DNA of 64,000 nucleotides from BQWY01 sp046351095 (lineage in GTDB: Bacteria > Nitrospirota > Nitrospiria > Nitrospirales > Nitrospiraceae). The position numbers and the translations under genes were made by a program. Each line of letters begins with the position of its first letter. Within the stretch, counting starts at the first letter, position 1. The stretch is from positions 1,674,001 through 1,738,000 of the forward strand of contig JAXLZC010000001.1 of NCBI GenBank assembly GCA_046351095.1, read 5' to 3'. The notes beneath the pieces were generated by a model. It searched no databases. It had not been told where the DNA came from and saw nothing but the letters and a program-made list of their open reading frames with translations. Shown piece by piece: positions 1 through 8,250 of the stretch.

Positions 1-159
1 GGGGCGACCTATCTGACCGCGCTCTCGAAAGACATGGAGTTGGCCGGACGGCGCGGGGACAGCGGCGAAATGTCGCGACACCTCTCGCCCCTCACCCAGG
101 AATTTCACCTCGTGAGCACCTGCTTTCGAGACGAACTATCCCGACGGAGCAAGCAGTGA
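1..159 (+). CDS. C-terminal end of an Hpt (histidine phosphotransfer) domain protein, 5' truncated by the window
   Basis: The frame is open from base 1 to a TGA at 157-159. The 52 visible residues contain LELAGRRGD-like and LTQEFHLV segments (seen as MELAGRRGD and LTQEFHLV), the pattern of the last two helices of an Hpt four-helix bundle that ends many hybrid histidine kinases. The phosphorylatable His would lie upstream and is not visible, so kinase versus free-standing Hpt cannot be decided. The TGA overlaps the GTG start of the next gene (GTGA), so this protein and the following c-di-GMP protein are probably co-translated and may form one phosphorelay. The family assignment rests on a short segment. 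Confidence 0.55.
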   Translation, partial: GATYLTALSKDMELAGRRGDSGEMSRHLSPLTQEFHLVSTCFRDELSRRSKQ

Positions 160-2288
160 CGACCCAGACCGCCGTATATAAACATCCGCTCGTCCTCGTC
201 GTGGACGACGACCCGATGACGCAGGCCTCGGCCGAGATGGCGCTGCAGGCCGCCGGCTTCAGCGTGGTGCAAGCCTTGGACGGCCCCGCCGCCCTCGAAG
301 CCTTCGCCGGCGCGAAACCCGACCTCGTCTTGATGGACGTCGTCATGCCCGGCATGGACGGCTACGCGACCTGCGCGGCGATGCGACGCCTGCCGGCCGC
401 GCAGCATACGCCGATCGTGTTTTTGACCGGCTGCGACGACACCGACTCGATTCACGCGGCCTACGAGGCCGGCGCCACCGACTTCGTGTCGAAACCGTTC
501 AACGGCGTGCTGCTCGGCCATCGCGCGCGATACCTCTTGCGGGCCAGCACTGCGCTGCACGAAATCAATCGCAGCCGCGAGCACCTGGCGACGGCCCAAC
601 AGTTGGCGAAGGTCGGCAGTTGGGAATGGGACATCGCAAACCAACGGCTCAGCCTCTCCGAGGTGGCCTGCCACATTTTCGGCCTGTCTTCGCCGGCCTA
701 CCGCGGCACACTGCAATCGTTCCTCGAACACGTGTCACCGAGCGTCGGCACGACGGTCAGCCAGATTCTGTCGCTGCCAGGCATCGCCACGCATCCGTAC
801 CATCAAGATCACAAGCTCACGCTCCAGAGCGGCGCGCAACGCGACGTTCACATCCAAGCGCGCGCGGTGCTGGCGCCGGCGACCGGGAAGATCACCACGA
901 TCACCGCCACTGTGCAGGACATCACCGAGCGGAAACGCCTCGAAGATCACGTCCACAATCTGGCGTACTACGACAGCCTCACCGGCCTGCCGAACCGCAT
1001 GTTGTTCCGCGATCGTGTGCACCAGGCCTTGGCCCATGCGTCGCGCCAGCGGACGCTCGCGGCGATCCTGTTTGTGGACATCGACCGCTTCAAGTTCATC
1101 AACGACACCTTCGGCCACACGGCCGGCGACCACCTGCTCAAACAAATCGCCGAGCGCCTGACGGACGTCACGCGCACCTCCGACTCGGTGGCCCGCCAAT
1201 CGAACGACGAAGTCGGCAACGCCGTCGCCCGTTTGGGCGGCGACGAGTTCACGATTCTCCTGACACAGCTGAAACAACCGGACAACGTCACGGTGGTGGC
1301 GCGACGTATCCTCGCCTCGCTTGCCACCCCGTTCACGCTGGAAGGGCGCGAGGTGTTCGTGACGGGCAGCATCGGCATCGCGCTCGCGCCGGCCGACGGC
1401 GAAACGCTGGAAGAGTTGCTGAAAAACGCCGACACGGCCATGTACCAAGCGAAAGGCGAAGGCCGGAACAACTATCAGTACTACTCCCGATCGATGAACG
1501 CGATGGCGGTGGAACGGATGAATCTCGAAAACGAGATCCGCCACGCATTTCAACGCGACGAATTCCGCGTGGTCTACCAACCCTTCGTGGACGCGGCGAA
1601 CGGCCAGGTCGTCGGCGCCGAAGCGTTGGTCCGCTGGCAACATCCGACACGCGGTTTGTTGGCGCCTGGGGCGTTTCTCAACGTCGTCGACGAAATCGGC
1701 CTCAGCCGCCGCCTCGACCTCTGGGTGATGGAGACGGCCTGCCGACAGATGGTGGCCTGGCGCAAGGACTGCCCGCGCCCGCTGCGCATCGCCGTCAATC
1801 TATCCAACGCACAATTCCAAGATCCGGCTCTGTTCACCGAGTTGGTCCGCGTGCTCACCGACTCCGGCCTCCCGGCCGAGCTGGTCGAATTGGAACTGAC
1901 GGAAAATATCGTCATGCCCAATCCGGAAGAGGCCGCGCGCCTACTGAAGCGCCTCAAAGAACTGGGCCTGCGCTTGGCGCTCGACGACTTCGGCACGGGC
2001 ACCTCGTCGATCAGCCACTTGCGGACGTTGCCGTTCGATACGATCAAAATCGATCGGTCGTTCATCGCGGACGTTGCGGGCAATCCCGACGACGCGGCCA
2101 TCGCCGAAGCCATGATCGTGATGGCGCACATCCGCAAGATGCACGTGCTCGCAGAAGGCATCGAAACGCAGGAGCAATTGCGCTTGCTGCAGACGCTCCG
2201 CTGCGACGAATTTCAGGGGTATCTCTTCAGCAAACCCGTCCTGCCTGACGCGATAGCGGCGTTGCTGAATCGGAGTTTGCTACCGTGA
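156..2288 (+). CDS. REC-PAS-GGDEF-EAL bifunctional c-di-GMP response regulator
   Basis: This 710-residue cytoplasmic protein starts with a receiver domain (about 12-130) with the acidic triad VVDDDP and the predicted phospho-acceptor D61 in LVLMDVVMPG. A PAS domain follows (about 145-265), then a GGDEF diguanylate cyclase domain with a canonical GGDEF at 361-365 and an EAL phosphodiesterase domain starting with EAL at 489-491. EAL residues also present are NLSN, ELELTEN, DDFGTG, KIDRSF, AEGIET and FQGYLFSKP, so both active sites look intact. About 14 extra residues precede the GGDEF strand. The start is GTG at 156, overlapping the TGA of the upstream Hpt gene, and no strong RBS is needed if translation is coupled. 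It probably converts a phosphorelay signal into changed c-di-GMP. Net synthesis or breakdown cannot be read from sequence. Confidence 0.93.
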   Translation: MTTQTAVYKHPLVLVVDDDPMTQASAEMALQAAGFSVVQALDGPAALEAFAGAKPDLVLMDVVMPGMDGYATCAAMRRLPAAQHTPIVFLTGCDDTDSIHAAYEAGATDFVSKPFNGVLLGHRARYLLRASTALHEINRSREHLATAQQLAKVGSWEWDIANQRLSLSEVACHIFGLSSPAYRGTLQSFLEHVSPSVGTTVSQILSLPGIATHPYHQDHKLTLQSGAQRDVHIQARAVLAPATGKITTITATVQDITERKRLEDHVHNLAYYDSLTGLPNRMLFRDRVHQALAHASRQRTLAAILFVDIDRFKFINDTFGHTAGDHLLKQIAERLTDVTRTSDSVARQSNDEVGNAVARLGGDEFTILLTQLKQPDNVTVVARRILASLATPFTLEGREVFVTGSIGIALAPADGETLEELLKNADTAMYQAKGEGRNNYQYYSRSMNAMAVERMNLENEIRHAFQRDEFRVVYQPFVDAANGQVVGAEALVRWQHPTRGLLAPGAFLNVVDEIGLSRRLDLWVMETACRQMVAWRKDCPRPLRIAVNLSNAQFQDPALFTELVRVLTDSGLPAELVELELTENIVMPNPEEAARLLKRLKELGLRLALDDFGTGTSSISHLRTLPFDTIKIDRSFIADVAGNPDDAAIAEAMIVMAHIRKMHVLAEGIETQEQLRLLQTLRCDEFQGYLFSKPVLPDAIAALLNRSLLP

Positions 2289-2340
2289 CCGCGCGACTGC
2301 CGCGCACTTTGCCGTTCACCATCCACCGAGGATCTCGGCT

Positions 2341-4482
2341 ATGACACACACGTCCCGCCCGCAACCCATCGTCCTGGTCGCCGACGACGACGAGGGGATT
2401 CGTCACCTCACGCGGGCCGCGCTCGAGCAGGCCGGATTGACGGTGGAAGACGTCGCCGACGGCCAGAAAGCCGTCGATGCCTTCAAACGTTTGGCGCCCG
2501 ATATCGTCATGCTCGACGTGCGGATGCCGATCATGGACGGCTTCGAGGCCTGCCATACGATCCGCCATTTGCCCGGCGGCAGCCACGTGCCCATCTTGAT
2601 CATGACCGGGCTCAACGATCCCGAGTCCATCGAGCAGGCCTACGACATGGGCGCCACCGACTTCATCGCCAAACCCTGGCAGGTGCTGGTCCTCGCCAAT
2701 CGCGTGCGGTACATGCTGCGCGCCGGTCGTGTCCTGCGTGCGTTGCAGGAAAGTCAGCAGCACCTGGCGCGCGCCCAGCAGTTGGCGCGCCTCGGCAGCT
2801 GGACCTGGACCACCGCCACCAACCAGGTCGTCCTGTCGGAAGAAGCGTTGCGGATCCTCGGCCTCGCGATGGGCGAATTCGGACATACCCGCACGGCCTA
2901 TCAACAATTCATCCACCCCGAAGACCTCGACACCGTGTCGCAGGCCGTCGAGGAGGCGCACAAAAGCGGCAAGGGCTACGTCGTGGACTACCGCGTCGTG
3001 CGCCGCGACGGCAGCGAACGGATCGTGACGGAACATGCGGAGTTGTTGTTGGACGAACAGGACCAGCCGGCCGGTCTGACGGCGACGATTCAAGACATCA
3101 CCGACCGTCGACAGGCCGAGATGCAGATTTTCCTCTCGACCTACTACGATCACATTACGGAGTTACCCAATCGCCGTCTGTTCCACGACCGCCTCGCGAA
3201 GGCGTTGGAGACGAGCGCGCGGACCGGCGCCCAAGGCGCGGTGATGCTGGTCAACATCGACCAATTTCGCCGCATGAACGAATCGCGCGGCATGAGTCAC
3301 GGGGACGGCATCTTGCGCATCCTCGGCCAACGGTTGCTGCAGAGTTTGCGCAAGGGCGACGCACTCTCGCACATCGACGAGCAGCACGGCTCGACCGTCG
3401 CGCGCTTGATCGGCGATACCTTTTCGATTTTACTCCCGACGCTCACCTCCGAGCGCGACCCGGCGAAAACCGCGCGCCGTTTATTGAGCGCCATTCACCG
3501 TCCGCTGGAGGACGGAGACGGCCATTCGTCGGTGACCGCCAGCATCGGCATCGCGTTGTTCCCGACGCACGGTGCCGGGATCGACCAACTGGTGAATCAT
3601 GCCGAAGCGGCGTTACAGGTGGCGAAGTCCAACGGCGGCAACCGCTTCGAATATTTCGAGACGAATCTGGAGACCGGGCTGCACGCTCGACGTACGTTGG
3701 AAGACGATCTCCGGCATGCGATCGAACGGCGCGAATTGATCCTGCACTATCAGCCGCAAGTCGACATTAAACAGTGGGCCATTACGGCGGTCGAAGCGTT
3801 CGTCCGCTGGCAACATCCCACACGCGGCGTCGTGTCTCCGGCAGAATTTATTCGTGTGGCCGAGGAGTCCGGCCTAGGCACGGCGCTCGGCGAATGGGTG
3901 ATTCGCGCAGCCTGCGCGCAACAGAAGGCCTGGCGCGCGGCCGGCATGCCGCCGATCCGTATGTCCGTCAACGTCTCCGACTTCCACGTGAAGCAGCGCA
4001 CGCTCCCGGAGATCGTGCACCTCGCGTTGCAAGACATCGGACCGACGCCGGACTTTTTGGAATTGGAGATGACGGAAGGTGCGATCATGCACGACCTCGG
4101 GCACTCGCTCCAGTTGCTCAAGCGCCTGAAGTCGTTCGGCGTGCGGATCGCCGTCGACGATTTCGGCGCCGGGTCCTCGTCCCTGCGCGAACTCACGCGT
4201 CTCCCGATCGACACGATCAAGATCGCGCCGGAATTCGTGCAAGACGCGGCCTTGCCCAATGCCCACGGCAGCCTCACGGCCGCCGTCATCGGTGTCGGGC
4301 ACGGGCTCCGCTGTCGTGTGGTAGGCAAAAAGGTGGAAACGCCCGAGCAACTCGAATTTCTTCGGATGCTCGGCTGCGACGACATCCAAGGCCATCTCTA
4401 CAGTTCGGCCACGAGCCCCGAGCGCATCGTGCAACTCCTGCACGACAAGCCGACCCACGGCATCCGACGCGCCGCCGCCTAA
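2341..4482 (+). CDS. REC-PAS-GGDEF-EAL paralogue with degenerate GGDEF and EAL active sites
   Basis: This 713-residue protein has the same architecture as its upstream neighbour: receiver (VADDDE, predicted phospho-Asp in VMLDVRMPI), PAS, GGDEF-like and EAL-like domains. The cyclase signature reads IGDTF at 357-361 instead of GGDEF. The phosphodiesterase signature reads EAF at 485-487, the KIDRSF Asp is Ala (KIAPEF), and AEGxE is replaced by GKKVE, removing a metal- or catalysis-related Glu. DDFGAG and QGHLYS remain. The domains may therefore bind nucleotide or partner proteins without turnover. It lies 52 bp downstream on the same strand and is probably in the same operon. A likely role, by inference, is receptor or allosteric partner of the intact enzyme. 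Confidence 0.9.
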   Translation: MTHTSRPQPIVLVADDDEGIRHLTRAALEQAGLTVEDVADGQKAVDAFKRLAPDIVMLDVRMPIMDGFEACHTIRHLPGGSHVPILIMTGLNDPESIEQAYDMGATDFIAKPWQVLVLANRVRYMLRAGRVLRALQESQQHLARAQQLARLGSWTWTTATNQVVLSEEALRILGLAMGEFGHTRTAYQQFIHPEDLDTVSQAVEEAHKSGKGYVVDYRVVRRDGSERIVTEHAELLLDEQDQPAGLTATIQDITDRRQAEMQIFLSTYYDHITELPNRRLFHDRLAKALETSARTGAQGAVMLVNIDQFRRMNESRGMSHGDGILRILGQRLLQSLRKGDALSHIDEQHGSTVARLIGDTFSILLPTLTSERDPAKTARRLLSAIHRPLEDGDGHSSVTASIGIALFPTHGAGIDQLVNHAEAALQVAKSNGGNRFEYFETNLETGLHARRTLEDDLRHAIERRELILHYQPQVDIKQWAITAVEAFVRWQHPTRGVVSPAEFIRVAEESGLGTALGEWVIRAACAQQKAWRAAGMPPIRMSVNVSDFHVKQRTLPEIVHLALQDIGPTPDFLELEMTEGAIMHDLGHSLQLLKRLKSFGVRIAVDDFGAGSSSLRELTRLPIDTIKIAPEFVQDAALPNAHGSLTAAVIGVGHGLRCRVVGKKVETPEQLEFLRMLGCDDIQGHLYSSATSPERIVQLLHDKPTHGIRRAAA

Positions 4483-4488
4483 GCATAC

Positions 4489-4536
4489 ACAACAAGCAGG
4501 TGTGTGCCGAGCCGGCGCTCGGGACACACCCGTTGT
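4489..4536 (+). terminator. Imperfect long hairpin downstream of the c-di-GMP genes
   Basis: The arms acaac..ggtgtgtgccgagc and gctcgggacacacc..gttgt pair with one mismatch and a small bulge around a short loop, six bases after the stop codon. No T-tract follows, so it could be a processing or Rho-linked 3' end rather than a classical intrinsic terminator. Confidence 0.4.
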
Positions 4537-4602
4537 ATTGCGCCGCAAGAGTCAGTAGGCTGCCGGTCGGTGCGGGCGGGGAGCCGCCCACACCAACTCC
4601 CT

Positions 4603-5415
4603 ATGGCTATCTACGCAATCGGCGATATCCAGGGCTGCGCCACGGCCCTGCGGCAACTGCTGGATCACATTCCGTTCGACGACCGCCACGACCGACTCTG
4701 GTTCGTAGGCGATCTCGTCAACCGCGGCCCCGAATCGGCCGATACACTTCGGCTCATTAGATCCCTCGGCGACCGCGCCGTCACCGTCCTCGGCAACCAC
4801 GACCTCTACCTACTCGCCGTGTCGGCAGGCGTCATGCCGTTGCGCCCGAAAGACACGTTGTCCTCCGTGTTGGACGCGCCGGATCGCGACGACTTGATCG
4901 AGTGGGTACGTCGACGGCCCCTGCTGTATCGAGAAGGACCGTTCGTGCTGGTGCACGGGGGGTTGTTGCCGCAGTGGACGGTCGAGGAGGCGGAAGATTA
5001 CGCACACGACATCGAGCAGGGGCTCCGTGGGCCTGAATACCGCAGCACACTTGAAGCGATGTTTTATGCAGAACGGCGAGACTGGTCGCCCAATCTTGTG
5101 GGCCCAAGCCGCATTCGGGCCATTACGGATGCGCTGACGCGTATCCGTGTGTGCACGGCGGCGGGTGAACTCGACCATCGCTTCAAAGGCGAGCCGAAAG
5201 ACTGTCCGGAAGGTTTTCGTCCGTGGTTCGAAATCCCGACGCGGCGCCACCGAGAGGCAACGGTGGTCTTCGGCCATTGGTCGGCGCTGGGATTACATCT
5301 TGCGCCCGGCGTGGTCGCCCTCGACAGCGGCTGCGTCTGGGGCCGCAGCCTCACCGCCGTGCGATTGGACGATCGCGCAATCTTCGACGTGCCCTGCCCG
5401 TCCTGCCGACGCTAA
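4603..5415 (+). CDS. apaH: Symmetrical diadenosine tetraphosphatase (ApaH)
   Basis: This 270-residue metallophosphoesterase hydrolyses Ap4A to two ADP and limits alarmone-type dinucleotides, and NpnN-capped RNA, in the cytoplasm. The metal-binding blocks are GDIQG at 7-11, GDLVNRGP at 36-43, GNHD at 64-67, then LVHGGLLP and FGHWSALG near the end. Length fits the family. The start is the ATG at 4603, where GDIQG falls at the usual distance; the frame is open further upstream but shows no family similarity there. It converges with panB. No strong Shine-Dalgarno sequence is visible. Confidence 0.95.
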   Translation: MAIYAIGDIQGCATALRQLLDHIPFDDRHDRLWFVGDLVNRGPESADTLRLIRSLGDRAVTVLGNHDLYLLAVSAGVMPLRPKDTLSSVLDAPDRDDLIEWVRRRPLLYREGPFVLVHGGLLPQWTVEEAEDYAHDIEQGLRGPEYRSTLEAMFYAERRDWSPNLVGPSRIRAITDALTRIRVCTAAGELDHRFKGEPKDCPEGFRPWFEIPTRRHREATVVFGHWSALGLHLAPGVVALDSGCVWGRSLTAVRLDDRAIFDVPCPSCRR

Positions 5416-5419
5416 GAAA

Positions 5420-5468
5420 CGGCTTCCGTCTTCCGTCTTACCTCTCCCGTCTCACGTCTTCCATCTTA
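5420..5468. repeat. Seven-copy 7-bp tandem repeat between convergent apaH and panB
   Basis: Seven consecutive heptamers follow CGKCTYM on the plus strand (CGGCTTC, CGTCTTC, CGTCTTA, CCTCTCC, CGTCTCA, CGTCTTC, CATCTTA) with an exact period of seven. The last unit contains the panB TAA stop. The array fills essentially the whole gap between two converging genes, where a terminator would be expected. Confidence 0.75.
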
Positions 5469-6254
5469 CTGATAACTCTGTGCGTCGGAGGGGAAGACAC
5501 CCTGCTCGACGTCGGCTTTAAAACGACGCAACGCATCGAGGGCGTCGGCTTTGAGGTGGGCGTAGGGTTTCACAAACTTCGGCACGAAGTCGTCGAACAT
5601 GCCAAGCAAATCGTAGAGCACCAACACCTGTCCGTCGCAATGGGGACCGGCACCGATCCCGATGGTCGGGATCGACAGCGCGGCCGTAATACGCTTGGCG
5701 AGATCGGCAGGCATGGCTTCTAACACCACGCCGAATGCGCCGGCTGACTCGACGGCGCGCGCGTCGTCCAAGATGGCGTTGGCCCGCTCGGCCGACCGCC
5801 CCTGCACCTTGTACCCACCGTATTGATTCACGGACTGCGGCGTCATGCCGACATGGCCCATGACGGGAATGCCGAATCGCGTGAGCGCTTGGATGCGATC
5901 CGCGACGACTGCGCCGCCTTCCAGTTTGACGGCGGCGGCGCCCGCTTGAATCAACCGACCGGCGTGACGCACCGCGTCTTCGACGCTCGTCTGATAACTC
6001 ATAAACGGCATATCGGCGATCACGCAGGCCTTCTCCGCGGCGCTCGCGACCAGGCCGGTGTGATAGACCATCGCGTCCATCGTGACGCCGAGTGTGTCGC
6101 GCTTACCTTGCACGACGACACCGAGCGAATCGCCCACAAGGATCGCCTCGACACCGGCCTGCTCGACGATACGGGTAAACAGCGCGTCGTAGGCCGTCAC
6201 GACGAGGAGCTTTTTCCCCTCGCGTTTGGCCCGCACAAAATCGGGAACGGTCAT
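5466..6254 (-). CDS. panB: 3-methyl-2-oxobutanoate hydroxymethyltransferase (PanB)
   Basis: This 262-residue protein transfers a hydroxymethyl group from 5,10-methylene-tetrahydrofolate to alpha-ketoisovalerate, the first committed step to pantothenate. Family blocks include LVVTAYD near the start, ILVGDSLGVV, DMPFMSYQ, VKLEGG, GHVGMTPQS, and VVLEAMP with the catalytic Glu, then GIGAGP. The frame is open upstream, but the ATG at 6254 gives the standard MTVPDF-type start, 5 bp after the metF stop. It is the third gene of folD-metF-panB, so it draws on the methylene-THF pool its neighbours make and consume. Confidence 0.96.
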   Translation of the reverse strand: MTVPDFVRAKREGKKLLVVTAYDALFTRIVEQAGVEAILVGDSLGVVVQGKRDTLGVTMDAMVYHTGLVASAAEKACVIADMPFMSYQTSVEDAVRHAGRLIQAGAAAVKLEGGAVVADRIQALTRFGIPVMGHVGMTPQSVNQYGGYKVQGRSAERANAILDDARAVESAGAFGVVLEAMPADLAKRITAALSIPTIGIGAGPHCDGQVLVLYDLLGMFDDFVPKFVKPYAHLKADALDALRRFKADVEQGVFPSDAQSYQ

Positions 6255-6259
6255 GGGGG

Positions 6260-7150
6260 TCACCCCAACTGGGCTTTGGTGATGATCTGCGGGAGTCGGT
6301 CGACGGCCTTCACGGCCATGATGTGCACGCCGTCGCACATCGACCGGACGGCGTTGATGGTGCGCACCGCGATTTCGACGCCGACTTCGGCGGCATGTTT
6401 GTCGCCGGCCGCTTTCAGCTCGTCGATCATCGCTTGCGGCACGGACACGCCGGGAATGTTCGCGTTCATGAACTCGGCCATCTTGGCGTTGCGGAGCAAG
6501 AGGATGCCCGCCAGGACCTTCACGTTGAACTTCCGGACGGCCTGCATGAAGACAGCGAATTGGTCGGGATTGTAGATGGCTTGGGTCTGGAAAAACTCCG
6601 CACCCGCTTTGACCTTCGTCTCAAACTTCATGAGCATCGGTCCGAGCGGATCGGCTTCGGGGGTCACGGCGCCGCCCATCACGAACGAGGTCGCACCATC
6701 CAACTTATTGCCGGCGTAGTCGCGGCCTGTATTGAGCCCCTGCACGAGCTGCATGACCTGGACGGAGTCGAGGTCGTAGACCGGCTTGGCATCCTTGTGA
6801 TCGCCGACCGTCGGATAATCGCCGGTCAAGCACAGGATGTTGCGAATGCCAAGCAAATGTCCCCCCAGAAGGTCGGCTTGAATGCCGATGCGATTGCGGT
6901 CGCGACAGGTCATCTGCATGACCGGATCGTGCCCCATGTCGTAGAGGAGTTTGCAAAACGAGACTGAGCTCGCGCGCATGACGGCGGCGGTGCAATCCGT
7001 CACGTTCACGCCGTGCACACGGCCGAGCAACCCCTTTGCGCTGTCCAACAGGCCGGCGACGTTCGTCCCTTTCGGCGGATTGTATTCCACCGTCACGGCG
7101 AACTGGCCCTGCTGCAGCACATCTTTGAGGCGGCGCGGCTCCTGGCTCAT
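6260..7150 (-). CDS. metF: Methylenetetrahydrofolate reductase family protein
   Basis: This 296-residue protein matches the FAD-dependent reductase that converts 5,10-methylene-THF to 5-methyl-THF for methionine synthesis or, in some anaerobes, C1 fixation. Visible features are VTVEYNPPKG at the N-terminus (the family Glu region), MTCRDRNRIG, and LCLTGDYP, the GD-containing FAD-binding segment. The C-terminal half is well conserved across the barrel. The ATG start at 7150 follows the folD stop by 15 bp and the stop lies 5 bp before panB. The electron donor (NADH or ferredoxin) cannot be decided from sequence. Confidence 0.88.
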   Translation of the reverse strand: MSQEPRRLKDVLQQGQFAVTVEYNPPKGTNVAGLLDSAKGLLGRVHGVNVTDCTAAVMRASSVSFCKLLYDMGHDPVMQMTCRDRNRIGIQADLLGGHLLGIRNILCLTGDYPTVGDHKDAKPVYDLDSVQVMQLVQGLNTGRDYAGNKLDGATSFVMGGAVTPEADPLGPMLMKFETKVKAGAEFFQTQAIYNPDQFAVFMQAVRKFNVKVLAGILLLRNAKMAEFMNANIPGVSVPQAMIDELKAAGDKHAAEVGVEIAVRTINAVRSMCDGVHIMAVKAVDRLPQIITKAQLG

Positions 7151-7165
7151 CGGGCGAGCGCTCCC

Positions 7166-8026
7166 TTACCGCAATCCAGCCGCGCGTTGCGCGGACTCCA
7201 ACGTATTATCGAGCAACATGGCGATCGTCATCGGTCCGACACCGCCAGGCACCGGCGTGATCCAGCCGGCCTTTTCGCGGACTGGTTCGTAGTCCACGTC
7301 GCCGACGAGTTTGCCGTCCGGCAAACGGTTCGTTCCCACGTCGAGCACCATCGCGCCCTCGCGCACCATGTCGGCGGTGACGAACTTCGCTCGACCGATC
7401 GCGACGACCAAAATATCGGCTTCGCGGCACACAGCGGGCAGATCCTTCGTCTTCGAGTGGCAGACCGTCACGGTCGCGTTCCGCTGCAACAACATCAGCG
7501 CCGCCGGTTTGCCCACGATGTTGCTGCGGCCCAACACCACCGCGCGTTTCCCTTCGACCGACTGGCCGGTCGACTCGATCATCTTGATGACGCCCTTGGG
7601 TGTGCAGGCTTCGAATACCGGACTGCCTTCGACGAGGCGCCCGAAATTATAGGGGTGGAATCCATCGGCGTCCTTCGACGGCGACACGGCTTCCAGAATC
7701 ACCTTGCTCTCGATATGTTTCGGCAGCGGCAATTGCACGAGGATCCCGTGAATCTTCGGATCGGCGTTCATCCGCGCGATCAACTGCAGCAAGTCCGCCT
7801 GGGACGTCGTGGCGGGCAGCTTATGCTCGTCCACATAAATGCCGGCGGCTTCGCAGGCCTTCTGTTTATTCCGTACGTAAATATGTGAGGCGGGGTCGTC
7901 GCCGACCAAAATGGCGGCCAAGCCCGGTTTGATGCCTTTTTTCGCAAGCAGGTCCGCGCAATCCTTCGCGATCCGTTCGCGAATCTGTTGCGCCAACGCC
8001 TTGCCATCGATGATCTGAGCGGCCAC
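7166..8026 (-). CDS. folD: Bifunctional methylene-THF dehydrogenase/methenyl-THF cyclohydrolase (FolD)
   Basis: This 286-residue cytoplasmic enzyme interconverts 5,10-methylene-, methenyl- and 10-formyl-THF. The active-site Tyr50 and Lys54 lie in YVRNK, the Rossmann signature GRSNIVGKP follows, and PGGVGPMT marks the C-terminus. The frame stays open far upstream, but a GTG at 8026 gives MAAQIIDGK and sits six bases after a perfect AGGAGG at 8033-8038, which fixes the start. It is the promoter-proximal gene of folD-metF-panB. Confidence 0.96.
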   Translation of the reverse strand: MAAQIIDGKALAQQIRERIAKDCADLLAKKGIKPGLAAILVGDDPASHIYVRNKQKACEAAGIYVDEHKLPATTSQADLLQLIARMNADPKIHGILVQLPLPKHIESKVILEAVSPSKDADGFHPYNFGRLVEGSPVFEACTPKGVIKMIESTGQSVEGKRAVVLGRSNIVGKPAALMLLQRNATVTVCHSKTKDLPAVCREADILVVAIGRAKFVTADMVREGAMVLDVGTNRLPDGKLVGDVDYEPVREKAGWITPVPGGVGPMTIAMLLDNTLESAQRAAGLR

Positions 8027-8092
8027 GGCAATCCTCCTGGAAATCGTTCTGCGAAAGCGGACGGGTCTGCGGATGGGACGAATCGGGAGGGG

Positions 8093-8122
8093 ACGATAGC
8101 AGGCCATTCCGAACCAAGTCAA
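8093..8122 (-). promoter_or_regulatory. Candidate sigma70 promoter of folD-metF-panB
   Basis: On the minus strand TTGACT (8122-8117) and TATCGT (8098-8093) are separated by 18 bp, about 70 bp upstream of the folD start. It diverges from the promoter of the plus-strand NHL gene. Confidence 0.5.
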
Positions 8123-8166
8123 CGAAGTCGGGACTCGGCTCGTGACCCGAGCGCCGCCCCGTTTCC

Positions 8167-8196
8167 TTGACAGTCCGTTTTTGCGGCGGATACCAT
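8167..8196 (+). promoter_or_regulatory. Candidate sigma70 promoter of the NHL-repeat gene
   Basis: TTGACA at 8167-8172 and TACCAT at 8191-8196 are spaced by 18 bp, 55 bp before the ATG at 8251. The -35 box is perfect. Confidence 0.5.
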
Positions 8197-8250
8197 GCGC
8201 CACGTTGCCGACCGCCCCGTTCCACAACTACCCGACAGGCTGACGCACCC

